Source of the DNA: Laccaria trichodermophora
Lineage: Eukaryota > Basidiomycota > Agaricomycetes > Agaricales > Hydnangiaceae
Direction of reading: 5' to 3'
DNA: 64,000 nt
Assembly: GCA_018417955.1 (NCBI GenBank)
Contig: JACTVC010000012.1
Coordinates: forward strand, 1-64,000
The translations under genes were made by a program, and so were the position numbers. Numbering within the stretch: position 1 is the stretch's first letter; each line of letters starts with the position of its first letter. Below the pieces are notes generated by a model. That model made no database searches. It was not told the DNA's origin and saw nothing but the letters and a program-made list of their open reading frames with translations. Positions 10,737-22,060 of this stretch are shown here, piece after piece.

Positions 10737-11869
10737 GTGGCGTCATCCATCGAATCCAACACCGGCGGAGGTGGTCGTGCAGGACGAAAATCCAAAAGGT
10801 CGGATCGTGTTTCTACACGCGACGGACAAGGCGATGGCGTAAGGAAGGCATGGCCTAAGAAAGTAGCTGCTCCAAAGGTCGATGGGAACAAGATCCGTCC
10901 AACACATTGTAAGTTGGGATCTTCCCAATTTAACTCTATTTTTGATCCCTCAAACAGTTCTCGCTCTCCCTCTCGTAAGTCCTATCACTCCCTTACTTTT
11001 GAACAACTCGATTAAACTGAACTGGATGAAGAACAACCACCGTACTCTGCGCGCCAAAGTCGACGCTTTTCAAAATGCGTTACTAGCACAAGGGCGTCCC
11101 AACCCTCAAGTTCCCGGAGCGTCGACACCCATTGGTGGGCTCGACAAATCCATCGTGATCGACCCAAGAAGGATACATCTCACTCTCGGCGTCATGGCGC
11201 TCGAGACCGACGATTCAGATCCAAGTCCATCCACATCTACACCAACCAAGAAAACACCACAAACCGCACTCGCACTCCTCGCTTCCCTCCGCCCACATAT
11301 TCTAAACATCCTCAACGGTGATGAGGGGGTGAAAGTAGCTTTAAACGAGATGGGGTGGTTCCCTGGAGGCCGAGGGAACGGCAAGGGTAAGAACGTGCTG
11401 TTTTTCGGGCCTGGGAGTGTTGAAGACCAGAAGCTGTGGGCTGTCTCTGGTAAATATTCCCATTTTACCGTGTTATTAGATACTAGCTGATTCTGGTGTT
11501 AGATCTAATACATCAAAAGTTCAAACAAGAAGGATACATCACCGATACGCGACCACTCAAAGTTTGTCTATTCTGGTTTTCCATCCATAAGTCTAGTACT
11601 CACGTTTCCAGCTACATTGCACGATCCTCAACACGAGCCATCGAACACCGCGGAACTTTAGACTAGGATTGGACATTGAGGATGTTTTAGCGAGCGACAC
11701 TATGCGGAAACTATCAGCGGGCGATGCGTCGGAAACGCTAGCGAACGCGGGAAACGTGAAAGTGGACTCTTTGGGGACGTACGATGTGCGCGAGGTTCAG
11801 CTGTGGGTTATGGGGAGCCATGGACCTGACAATGAGTATGTGAGCTGTGGTGGCGTTTCATTGTCGTAG
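10737..11869 (+). CDS. 2H phosphoesterase (AKAP7/ASCC1-type), paralogue A
   Basis: Five exons are inferred: 10,737-10,908, 10,958-10,974, 11,032-11,449, 11,503-11,561 and 11,612-11,869 (307 codons). Both HxT motifs of the 2H fold are present: DPRRIHLTLGVM and, after splicing, LHCTILNTSH. The family ending MGSHGPDNEYVSCGG is also there. 2H phosphoesterases cleave or process cyclic or 2'-linked phosphodiesters; the AKAP7/ASCC1 branch is linked to RNA. The substrate here is unknown. The start is unresolved: the conserved frame begins with GTG at 10,737 where ATG GCG TCA TCC would be expected. Paralogues lie at 16,909 and 32,991. Confidence 0.82.
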
Positions 11870-11925
11870 CGTTTGAAATTTCCGCTGCAGCTGGTCATGT
11901 CTTTCTTTACTATGCTGAACGCGGG

Positions 11926-12315
11926 GCACCATGATTCAACTACTGGCATGTACAAGAATCAAAAGTCATCTACGTGAAAACTCAACGAAACGTTCTGCCC
12001 AAGTATAAGAAGTTAAAAGCGTCTGTTGCGTGAATCATCAGTACAAGCCAAATTGCAATAGTACAAATCAAAGCAGACCACTGACATGGTAATCCCAGCC
12101 GTCATCGTCAGAGAATGTGGCAAAGCATTGGGTTTTGCTTTCAGGGGAACCCGCAGTCTCTGTATATTCGGAGGTCAGATATCTGGGGATATTCGAGAAG
12201 GGCGGAAGTGCGTACAGATGATACGATGGCGTGTTTTCGCCTCAAGCTCAAGTCCGTCTTGTTGAGAATATCATCAATCCCTTGCTTCTTCAAGAATTCG
12301 GAAAACGGCTTGGAA
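11926..12315 (-). pseudogene. Fragment of the MYND/DUF4470 gene 3' end
   Basis: The stretch matches 37,060-37,450, the 3' untranslated region and last exon of the intact gene, including the minus-strand frame for PFSEFLKKQGI. It stops abruptly at TTGGAA. It lies directly behind the 2H-phosphoesterase with no metallothionein between them, unlike the module at 33-39 kb. Confidence 0.85.
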
Positions 12316-12380
12316 TCCAATCACACTCCTTAGAAGGGGCATGTCCCACTTTCGAGGAGTCGAGGGTATCGGGGTTGGCC

Positions 12381-12728
12381 ATGGCTTCGTCGTTCGTTAT
12401 CGAACTGGAGGATGCCCTACTCTCCTCCTCCTCTGAGGGCAGCGATAATGACGATGTGTTGTTCCAGGCCTCTTTACCCCCCAAGATCAAATCGGTCATC
12501 GTACAAGCGGGCGTGAGGCCTCCTGTGGGTGCGAAAATGGTAGTGTTGAAGGACGACGCGATGATGAGGCAACTTGAGAGGATCCGTGCAATTGCACGGG
12601 ATGCTGCTGAGGAGGGAGTGAGGGTCATTGTGCTCGATAGACCAGAGGTGGACGTGATGAGTCCCGCCGAGATGAAAAAAGTGTGGTTGGCTGGCGTTGC
12701 TGGTCGTGGTGGTGGGTGGTGGTCGTAG
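12381..12728 (+). CDS. Hypothetical protein, 115 aa
   Basis: I chose the ATG at 12,381 because its context (GGTTGGCCATGG) is good and the upstream part of the frame belongs to the DUF4470 fragment. The protein starts MASSFVIELEDALL, has a Ser-rich acidic stretch (SSSSEGSDNDD), then a mixed region with PPKIKSVIVQAGVRPPVG and a charged helix LERIRAIARDAAEEGVRV. No domain is recognised and no introns are needed. It could be the remaining 3' exon of a larger gene cut by the DUF4470 fragment. 12,729-13,056 holds a GAGAGTGAG-rich stretch and no gene. Confidence 0.5.
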   Translation: MASSFVIELEDALLSSSSEGSDNDDVLFQASLPPKIKSVIVQAGVRPPVGAKMVVLKDDAMMRQLERIRAIARDAAEEGVRVIVLDRPEVDVMSPAEMKKVWLAGVAGRGGGWWS

Positions 12729-13056
12729 AAGGTTTTTTTACCCGTTATTTTTTTATATCTTGCAATCGGTATACCCACTCACAGACGAACCGAATGATGA
12801 AACGACCACTTGGACGACACTAGAAACTGTTTTTTAACTATGATACTAGTACATGAGTAATGAATGGATGCGTAAAATGATGTGCAACTTTAGCGATTGT
12901 CCGAGAGAGTGAGAGTGAGTGAGAGTGTATAGGCCCACATACTGTATGTAGTAGGGGGGTTAGTAGGTACGCTAATCGCGTAGGTAGTAAGTAATCAAAA
13001 GAAGAGAAAAAGCATAGCGTCCGTCCGTCAATAAATCACAGCACAGAACCCATCGA

Positions 13057-15990
13057 TTACCTCTCCCCCGCAACAACAGTCCCAGCACTAACCACACTAT
13101 CCCTTTGAAAAACCGAATCAATCTTACTCGTCCGCGACGCAGTACCCACCCCCGCCATCCCCTCTCCTCCCCCGACGCCGAATTCCTCCATCCCCTCTTC
13201 CCGCCGATGGTGATGATCAAGCTCGGACAACGACGTAAAGTTGGAATCATCCCCCGCATTCCCAACGGGGAAATCGTCCGATGGGTGGTAGTGATGATGC
13301 GGGTGGGCTTCATACCCCAGCCCCATCCCCAAGAGGGGGAACGCAGCACCCATCCCGAGTTGTTGGCTTTTATCGATTATACCACATTCGCTGCGTGTGC
13401 GGGCGTGCAGTGGTGGCGAGGAGGTTTTGGTGTTGGGTCCAAGGGATGCTTTGGATGTCCGATTGCCGACGAGTGTATCCCCTCCTCCTCCGCCCCAAGC
13501 CAATGCAGTCTTCGGATCCCAAATATCAATGTCTTCCTCTGGTTCATCATCATCAAATTTTTTATTCTCAACCTCACCAACACCACCACTACCCCCAACC
13601 CTAGTCTGCCCACAGCTCATCGTAGACCCAGACGTAATCCTCTCCTCTTTCCTCAAATATGCCTTGTACAGCATGACCCTCAGCTGTTCTTCACTAGGCA
13701 TATCAGCCAACGCATCCCCCGCTTTCCCTCCCCCTGGTCCTGGGTCACCAACACCAACGCCAACACCAGCCTTTTCCCGAACCCATCGCCGTCTGACAAC
13801 AAACCACCGCACCCCAAACATCGCAAGACAAACAACGGGAAGGCCAACGAGGCCAAGGAGAGCGACGATACCCACTGATAACTTCTTCCCGCCCTCGGCG
13901 TAAGAAGACGAGGATGAGCCACTATCGCCACTTCCTCCCCCGGAAGGGCTCAGAACGCGCACGGTCCAGAATTCCTGGAGTGCGATTGTGGGATCTGTCA
14001 GAGGGAGGAACCCCAATCGGGGTTGGATCTCCGTGCTCGAAAGTCCCACTGCCGCTGCTGTTGACGAAGAGGAGGAGGAAGAAGAGGCATTGGAAGCCAA
14101 GGGAAAGGAACCGTCCGAATTGGGCTGCGTATGCGCCATCACGGTATACACGTTCCTCATGAACGGGACTCCCAATACCATATCCCCAATCTTATTATTG
14201 GCCACTGCGAGGTCCGCATTGTCAACTTGGATAAGGCCCGTGCAGAACAGGGTTTGGTTTCCTGTTGACGGTTTGGTTGTTAGATCTAAAGGGTGTAATG
14301 GGATTTCGGGGCGGTCGTCGAGGGTGATGGTTAGGTTTAGAGGTGTCGTGCAGGGGACGTAATCTATTTCGCAGTCGTTGTCATTTAGCAAAAAAGGAAG
14401 AGCAAAAACACAAAGAAAGGGAAGAGAACTGACAATTCCCATCACTAGCCGGACTAACCCCAATAGCACCATAAATCGCATTTGCCACCGCAGACGTCGT
14501 CAAAATCAACGGAACCCTCGAGTCAACAATAGCACTAGGGAACACCGCACCCGTATTCGAGCGTCCAACCTCCACAGGCATCGGTACGCCATTAACGTAC
14601 ACCGTTATCGCCCGAACGCTCACTTTCCAAAACAACGTCCCCTCCCGTTCACTCACGAGCGCCGAGTACCGTATTGTGCTTGGATCGCTGACTAGTGCGG
14701 CTGGATGCCTTCCTATGCCCAATAACGCTGGAACGCGATTCGAGCCGGGGCGGGAGAGGGATAAAGAGAGGAAGCGGGAGGAGGCGGCGGATGTGGTGGG
14801 TGTTATGGAGAAGAGGTTGGACGCCCATGCGGCTCCATCCGGTGAGTTGCCTGTGACGGGTGGGATGAGGGAGGCGATGACGCTGTTTAATGGGGGAGCG
14901 AGGCCTAGGAGGCCGTTGAATGTTGAGGAGATGGATTGGTTCGTTACTGATGTTGCTGCCACTGTTTTTTGGGTTGTTGGTTGGATGTGGGGAAGGGAAG
15001 ATTAATAAGGAGACGAACCGAGTGCTTGACGGTCTATTGTATACCCGCCTACGGTAACTGTGTCCCAGACGATGGGACCTTGCACGGCGCCTTTAGTTGA
15101 TTTGAAGTTGAGACTGGTGGAGGTGGATGATCTGCTTGGGTTGTAGAGGTGCCTGCTTGATTGGGAGCAGAAGGAGGTTGAGCATGATGTTGATGCTATC
15201 CACTGTAAATTTGTGATTAATGGACGGGAAAGGGGGCAACGACGCGTGATGGTAAGGGGAAAGGTGAGAGAGGAACGGAAAGGCACAGAAGAGCAAAGAA
15301 AGGCACGCGTAACGCCCACACCAAGCCACTGATAGAACGAACAAAATGAGATAGGCGGCGGGTCCCCCTCCACATCCACGAGGGGAGTGAACAACGAAGC
15401 CCGAAGCCAAGGGGAACGAATGAAAGGAATGAAAGGAAGTGTCATGTCGGCATGCACGTCGAAAAAATTTGGCAGTCGAATAGAGTCAAAAGGAAGGAAG
15501 GAGATGAAAAAAACACACACACACCAAATCCGAAGACCCAGTATCAACCTGCAACGAAAACGTCTGCGCGTTTTTACCCACTTTTATTGATAGTACGTAG
15601 GCGCTAAATTTCAATTCTATTTCCTCAGTTGTGTTCTCAAGAACAGTGGACAGGGACATACACATCATATACACCACTCCCACCTACATTCAGCGGAAGC
15701 ACTATTCCATCACGACCTCCATTACCTTCTACACCACCACCGTTCTGGCGGAGTCGTAGATCCCTGGCTTTGCCTTTCCACTGTGGTGGTATTGTCATTG
15801 TTGTTCCGTCCGAGAATCCGAATCCGAGTCCAAAATCCGACCAGCGGTTATCGTGTTTTTGTGTGTGAAGAAGAAGAGTGGGGAAGGGATGAGCGAGGGA
15901 AGGATGAAGGGCGACGACGACGAACGATGGGGAAAGAAGTGTGTTAGAACGATGGTCACAGGATTCATAAGCATTGTGGGGCGAGGGCAA
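13057..15990 (-). CDS. Membrane-anchored pepsin-like aspartic protease (A1), possibly inactive
   Basis: Read from high to low coordinates, the N-terminal region holds MTIPPQWKGKARDLRLRQ, then FSLQVDTGSSDL with the first catalytic motif. An intron of about 320 nt follows, then WIASTSCSTSFCS. Later exons carry the flap and C-terminal lobe and end in one membrane segment (VGIVALLGLVGLPVVCLAMF) and a long cytoplasmic tail. The second catalytic site, normally D-T/S-G, reads AIVDSRVPLILTT, so the Gly is Arg. Introns at 14,364-14,433 and about 14,951-15,010 restore the frame. Near 15,655 the frame shifts by one base between GVYDVYV and ENTTEEIELKF; either a 66-nt intron (GTAGGT donor) or a real frameshift explains it. 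The start is unresolved. Confidence 0.75.
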
Positions 15991-16700
15991 AGGATTATCG
16001 ATTATCGATTAACACCAAATGAAGAAGGATGGAAGGACGAAAAGGCGGATGTGGGGACCCGTCTTTGTCAGGTAACCATTCCTTTGAGCTTCCGACGAAT
16101 CCTGCATGTGAATTCTACGAAATGGTCATTACGCTGATTGATCCCAAGAGACGTTCTTTTACATGCAAGTGCAAAAGCCCGCGGTGAAGTCGTTCCCACT
16201 CTTTGATGTCCTTTTTGGAAAGAAGCACCACGTTATCACCCCCTGTAGCCGCCCATATTACTTATCGAAGTGGAGAGAATCCGAGATACACCCTTGGGAC
16301 TTCTGTTCTTCGTTGGTGGCCTGAAATGGTAATGGGTGGTTGCTGCACATACCTGGACAGCGTTTTTGAGGTGGGGGAATGAGGGAGGTTGAAAGCTAAT
16401 GAAGATGAGGATTCCAATGGCATCCTTCGGCGCTCCAAGCCCACCTGACATTTGTCAGTCCCCTGGACTCCACCAACGTTGATTGGAGTGACAGAGTTTA
16501 CCGACGTCGACTGTCGATCATGGGTCCCTTCATCCGTCTTGATTATTCGCCCCTGAGTAAATTTCCCTCAGCCGATGTGTCATCCATCAGTATGGGAGTT
16601 GTATTGAGGCCTGTTCCCCAGAGCTGAGATATGGTTGCGATGGGCGGCTGGAATTCTGTGCCCGTTCGTCATGTAAATTTCTCACCTGAGTACATCAAGG
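15991..16700. other. Intergenic, no gene recognised
   Basis: Several short ORFs on both strands overlap one another, none with a recognisable domain. Similarity to the other 2H-phosphoesterase loci begins at about 16,730 (GATACTGAAGTCAC). Confidence 0.4.
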
Positions 16701-16908
16701 AGTACGTGGTGGGAGTTGAAAATCAGTGTCACAGATGATACTGAAGTCACGCCGTCTCCTCGTCCAACATACAACTCAGGGCTCTCCAGCTTCCAATTCA
16801 CATATCCACTACTTGCAAAAGTGTTTACTTTTACTAGGATTATCAAAGGTAATACTGTTCAGTCATCTTACGTCGTGCGTACTAGGTTCTTATCATTACA
16901 TAACGACC

Positions 16909-18032
16909 GTGGCGTCATCCATCGAAACCAATACCTGCGGAGGTGGTGGTGCAGGACGAAAATCCAAAAGGTTGGATCGTGTTTCTACACGCGACGGACA
17001 AGGCGATGGCGTAAGGAAGGCATGGCCTAAGAAAGTAGCTTCTCCAAAGGTCGATGGGAATAAGATCCGTCCAACACATTGTAAGTCGGGATCTTCACAA
17101 TTTAACTCTATTTTTGATCCCTCAACAGTTCTCGCTCTCCCTCTCGTAAGTCCTTCCTTATTTATGAACAACTCGATTCAACTGAACTGGATGAAGAACA
17201 ACCACCGTACTCTGCGCGCCAAAGTCGACGCTTTTCAAAATGCGTTAATAGCACAAGGGCGTCCCAACCCTCAAGTTCCCGGAGCGTCGACACCCATTGG
17301 CGGGCTCGACAAATCCATCGTGATCGACCCAAGAAGGATACATCTCACTCTCGGCGTAATGGCGCTCGAGGCCGACGATTCAGATCCAAGCCCATCCTCA
17401 TCTACACCAACCAAGAAAACACCACAAACCGCACTCGCACTCCTCGCTTCCCTCTGCCCACATATCCTAGACATCCTCAACGGCGATGAGGGCGTGAAAG
17501 TAACATTAAACGAGATGGGGTGGTTCCCTGAAGGCCGGGGGAACGGCAAGGGCAAGAACGTCCTATTTTTCGGGCCTGGGAGTGTCGAAGACCAAAAGCT
17601 TTGGGCTGTGTCTGGTAAATATTCCCATTTTACCGTGTTCTTAGATACTAGCTGATTCTAGTGTTAGATCTAATACATCAAAAGTTCGAACAAGAAGGAT
17701 ACATCACCGATACGCGACCACTCAAAGTTTGTCTTTTATGATTTTCCATAAGATTAGCACTCAAGACGGTTTAGCTACATTGCACGATCCTCAACACGAG
17801 CCATCGAAACCCCCGGAACTTCAGACTAGGATTGGACATTGAGGATGTTTTAGCAAGCGACGCTCTGCGAAATTTATTAGCAGGCGATGCGTCGGAAACG
17901 CTAACGAACGCGGGAAACGTGAAAGTCGACTCTTTGGGAACATACGATGTGCGCGAGGCTCAGTTGTGGGTTATGGGGAGCCATGGACCTAATAATGAGT
18001 ATGTGAGCTGTGGTGGCATTTCATTGTTGTAG
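16909..18032 (+). CDS. 2H phosphoesterase (AKAP7/ASCC1-type), paralogue C
   Basis: The exon structure is the same as in paralogue A, with every splice site kept: first intron from 17,081, GTAAAT donor after WAVSG, last exon from the CTACATTGCACG block. Both HxT motifs (IHLTLGVM and LHCTILNTSH) and the C terminus are present. A 7-bp difference just before the GTG at 16,909 changes the upstream frame relative to A and B, which argues that the sequence upstream is not coding. The TATA box of A and B is mutated here. It may be transcribed poorly or be on the way to loss, although the coding part looks sound. Confidence 0.78.
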
Positions 18033-18293
18033 CGTTTGAAATTTCTGCTGGTCATGCCCTTCTTTCGCTTTACCGAGGGCATCATGACGTGGAAGGAGTC
18101 TTATTCAGCTCTAATTCAGCTGCGCCATGTGGATATGTAGAGCTGCAGCACCACACAGTCTAATGTAGGCTTATTTAGTTCTTCTTGTACTCCTAATGAA
18201 AATAATGACTCGCAGCGCACGCGTCACTTGCTAGAACTGAACAGAAGACTCACCACCTTGTCACTGAGTGATTTTTTGAACAACATGGTGACC

Positions 18294-18549
18294 CTCAGTA
18301 AAAACGGTTCGTCAGCTATTGGTCATGTGGTAGTCCACCTATGGTCTGAAAAGGCAGTACATGACTAAAAGCAGTGATTTTTACATGATTTTGACTTTGA
18401 GTCGACCAGCCAACATTCATCCAAGTCCCATCATAGTCAACTTACCATCACATTTTGGTATGTTTACATGACTACACTGATGTGGAGATAACTAACACAA
18501 CTTATGGATGACTGGTGCTTGAAGTTGCTTGACTTTTGTTTTTACTGAG
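18294..18549. mobile_element. 256-bp MITE in the metallothionein upstream region
   Basis: The ends are CTCAGTAAAAAC and its complement GTTTTTACTGAG. They are flanked by a direct repeat GGTGACC (18,287-18,293 and 18,550-18,556). The other metallothionein loci have a single GGTGACC at this place (near 36,238), which is the empty site. A 7- to 8-bp duplication suggests a hAT-type element. Confidence 0.85.
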
Positions 18550-18635
18550 GGTGACCAACCATTGTGTGGTTTTCTGGATGATGCCCTTGTCAGTGAGCCT
18601 CAACTTGTTTCCCATTTCGTAACACTCTAAAAGAC

Positions 18636-18641
18636 TATAAA
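18636..18641 (+). promoter_or_regulatory. TATA box of the split metallothionein copy
   Basis: TATAAA in the context GACTATAAAGAGGGGAACG, shared with the intact gene at 36,355-36,360. Confidence 0.6.
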
Positions 18642-18721
18642 GAGGGGAACGAGGTTTGGGTAGCTCATGATTCATACTCAAGCTACCATCACTGGCAGTA
18701 ACCAGACCTCCAGAAAACATC

Positions 18722-18855
18722 ATGCTCTTTGTGAGTACATCATTTATGATCTTTTGAATATGTTGTCTAACTTTCTTGCAATCTCAGAACACCTTGACCC
18801 CTATCTCTCGAGTTCCTTCCACAGGATGCTCCTGTACATCATGCAAGTGCACGAG
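18722..18855 (+). pseudogene. Metallothionein 5' half (exons 1 and 2)
   Basis: Exon 1 (18,722-18,730) encodes MLF and exon 2 (18,788-18,855) ends in the Cys-rich GCSCTSCKCT, matching the gene at 36,432. The second intron begins normally (gtaagccgaatctacc) but enters transposon sequence at 18,889. Exons 3 and 4 are at 27,949-28,100. A transcript would have to cross 9 kb of inserted DNA, so the gene is almost certainly dead. Confidence 0.92.
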
Positions 18856-18921
18856 GTAAGCCGAATCTACCTTTTTTGGGGGGGAATAGTACATCAGTAC
18901 TTTCGCATTTTACTTTTTATA

Positions 18922-19562
18922 CACTGGTGTGCTTAAAGAATGGACCATGGGTCATTTTCTGATTCTTTGCGAGAATATATTGTGGTCTAAATGTAGTTGT
19001 GTTACACTTCCCTTGGTATGAACTAATTTGGGTGAAAGTTGGGGACTTGAGGAGGTTTTTGTTCTGATGGCCATTTTCAGCACCTGAAAAAAAAAATATG
19101 CACTAACTAGAAAGGGAGCCAAAAGATGCCTCTGGTTAGCCTGAATGAGCACATCAAAGAATTAGTTGAAAATACTAAGCAGTTATATCTGTAGAGTCTC
19201 TGGAAAATGACTTGTTTTGCCAAAAAGTGAATAAAATAGCACAAAATGACCAGTTTCTACAGGCTCTACAGGCATTACCACTCAGTATTTTCAACTGATT
19301 CTTTGATGTGCTCATTCAGGCTAACCAGAGGTATCTTTTGGCTCCCTTTCTAGTTAGCACATATTTTTTTTTCAGGTACTGAAAATGGCCATCAGAACAA
19401 AAACCTCCTCAAGGCCCCAACTTTCACCCAAATTAGTTCATACCAAGGGAAGTGTAACACAACTACATAATGTAAAAGAATACATGACTACATTTAGACT
19501 ACAATATATTCTTGCAAAGAACCAGAAAATGACCCATGGTCCATTCTTTAAGCACACCAGTG
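18922..19562. mobile_element. 641-bp long-hairpin MITE with TA target duplication
   Basis: The left end CACTGGTGTGCTTAAAGAAT and the right end ATTCTTTAAGCACACCAGTG are exact complements flanked by TA (18,920-18,921 and 19,563-19,564). The two arms of about 280 bp stay nearly complementary to a short central loop near 19,210-19,250. The right arm has an extra 24 bp near 19,468. The TA target points to Tc1/mariner mobilisation; no transposase is encoded. Confidence 0.92.
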
Positions 19563-19784
19563 TACTTGTAGAAGCCAGAAAAAGCCAGAAAAAGCCATCA
19601 AAAACATCAGTAATTGAGCATTTCAGTTTCCAGAGGTTTCTCAACCTGGGCAACCTCTGGAAACCACAGAAAACATGGAGACTGGGAAACCTATGTCTCT
19701 TTTTCAGGAAACCTCATGGGGTGACAAGGTGCAAAAACCTAGGAAACCTGTGAAACTCTTGTCAGTCTATATGCCTGCTACATA

Positions 19785-21836
19785 CACTAACTGATCAAAA
19801 GAAATGTCTGACAACTTTTTTAATGAAAAATGAGATGTATCTTCCAAATTAAAGGGAAATTCTGAAAACTCTTACTTGTGGGATGAAGTTCTGTGTCAGA
19901 CTAAGTGTGCCAGAAGAGATCCAAGGTAACTAGCAGCATTTGCCACCATTGTCAAGGTTATTCATTCAAGAGTGCCATGACCATGGGATATCAGATGTGA
20001 CACAACCAACAACATTGCCTGCTATTTTCATTTCAGCCCCAAACCACATCCCCACATGACCTCTCCTACACTCCCATAACACCCATGGCCCCAAACACAA
20101 CCCCAACCAACATGCGAAAGTTTGCATGATGAGAGCAGCAGGTGTAATGGACTATCTGTGTGTTAAATGTGGGAGCTGTCGATGAAAGTTGTATGGCGAG
20201 CTGGAATGGTAATGGTGTGAAGACCCAGGTGCGATCTTGGTTGCAACTTGGTCCGAAGAGAGGAAGACTGAAGAAATGAGACTGGATGTGGGCGTATCCT
20301 AGCTAGGGTTGAGATCACTCTGGAAATCCAAAGCTACAACCCCTGCTACCTCTTGGGAAATCCACAAGAGGATGGATACAGACACAGAAAGGGATAGCAC
20401 TGCAGATCTGATAAGATCTGCCCTGATCAACTGGTGCTGACACTTGTTCTCTTGGAGCAGAGTGTCAGTGACCTGTTAATACACAATAACACTTGCCTAT
20501 TGGTTTGAGCTACGATAGAATGCCTGCTAGAAAGCAATAGATGCAGTGGTGGTAGAGATGTAACAAGGTGAATTGTCACATGACTACTACTGACAAGTAT
20601 GGAAGGGAGTCATGTGATGCAAATGCTAAGTAATGGAAAGTAAATGATATAGAGGGAGGATAGGATCCCATATACCTGCTACAGCGGGATACTCAAATGA
20701 TGAGATTCGAGCTGCTCTAACTGGCTGCCACAATCTATCTGACTGCCAAATCTACCAGATTGTGAAGAGATATGCAGAGAAGGAAAACTACTATGAGGTT
20801 ATGCCTCGTGACACATGCGTTGCTCTCCAACACCTGTCAAATATGACTGCCCACAATGCTTCAGACCTGCAGCACGAGTACTTCCCAGATGTTTCTGTAC
20901 AAACTATCAGGCATACACTTAGGGCAGAAGGTCTTCAAGCTCATATTCGTCACACAGTCCTGTTTATCTCACATAAGAACCTGCATGTGTGAAAGACCTG
21001 GGCTGAAGAACACCTTGAATGGACAGTTTCAAATTGGAGGGCCATCAACTTCTCAGATGAGTTGATTGTCCATGTCTTTGGCTCAGGTGGGGTATGAAGT
21101 GTTCACTCTGAACTTCTTGCATAGCTGAAGCCAAGAGGGAAGGAGGAGGCAAGAATGGGTGGATCTGGGATCAACACCCATGAGTGAGCAATGAGCAGTT
21201 ACAAGATACTCAGCTGGCCCAACATGATTATGCATACTGTAGGAAGTACAGATATACAAAGCACTACATGTAGTGCAAGAGGATGGCAAGACTGCTGACA
21301 AGATGGTGGTTTAAGACAAAAGATCAATATATTACGTAAGATATCCAAATCTAGCTATATACCACTGTTTGACTATGGCCTCTGGGCATTCCCTTCCAAT
21401 CCTATATCACACAGACCTTTACCACGTTCTGAGGAGGATTTATGGATAGCATTGCAGGAGGAGTGGTATAGGATTGATATCTCTGTTATTGAAAAGTTGT
21501 ATGCATCTTTGCCTCAGAGGGTCTGAGCAGTACATGATGTGAGGGGGGGTAACACATGCTACTGATTAGTTTGTCCTAATACTTCAGATTTCTCACTCTT
21601 GGCCATGTTATGTTTTGAAATCCCATTTTGTTTACACTCTGTTTTGGAACATGTGATAATCATGTCCTCACCATTCAGCAACTTTTTATTTTATCTTCAT
21701 CAAAATTTCTGGTCATACCCTAAAGATGTATATCTTGCTTCATGTTCAAAATCTCACAGCGAAAGTTTGCAGTTCTCAAGCTAAAAGCAGAACTTGGAGA
21801 AATTGACTGTGTGACATTTCTTTTGATCAGTTAGTG
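19785..21836 (+). mobile_element. Fossil Tc1-like transposon
   Basis: The inverted repeats start CACTAACTGATCAAAAGAAA (19,785-) and match the complement ending at 21,836 over 24 bp. TA flanks both ends. The element is 2.05 kb and holds a broken Tc1 transposase on the plus strand. It is a different family from the neighbour at 22,061: TIRs and protein are unrelated in detail. Confidence 0.88.
20690..21565 (+). pseudogene. Tc1-like transposase, decayed
   Basis: The N-terminal helix-turn-helix part is readable (NASDLQHEYFPDVSVQTIRH, then a stop in HV*KTWAEEHLEW). WRAINFSDELIVHVFGSGG follows, with the first catalytic Asp. The middle, including the second Asp, is lost to indels. The C terminus is recognisable again: SEEDLWIALQEEWYRID and EKLYASLPQRV before the final GGNTCY. 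Confidence 0.82.
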
Positions 21837-22060
21837 TAAGTAGTGGGTCTTAGCCTGCAGCTCTCAAGGGCTCCACCATGGGAAATGTTACAGTTGTTTG
21901 TAGCTCTCTTGCACATCCATGGTGGAATACTTTACATTTGCTTGTACATCCGTATTGCTTTTGTCATCCAGAGAAAGGTGAGAATGATTGCAAAAATCAC
22001 TTTCAAAAAAAGTTCATTTCTTTTTAATCTGATCACCAGAGCACCCCCATAGGCCTGCTA

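Noticed and set aside
13105..14695. Long plus-strand ORFs (257, 168, 124 and 105 codons)
   Set aside because: They lie opposite the aspartic protease exons, are Pro/Arg/His-rich and lack domains; GC-rich antisense open frames are expected there.
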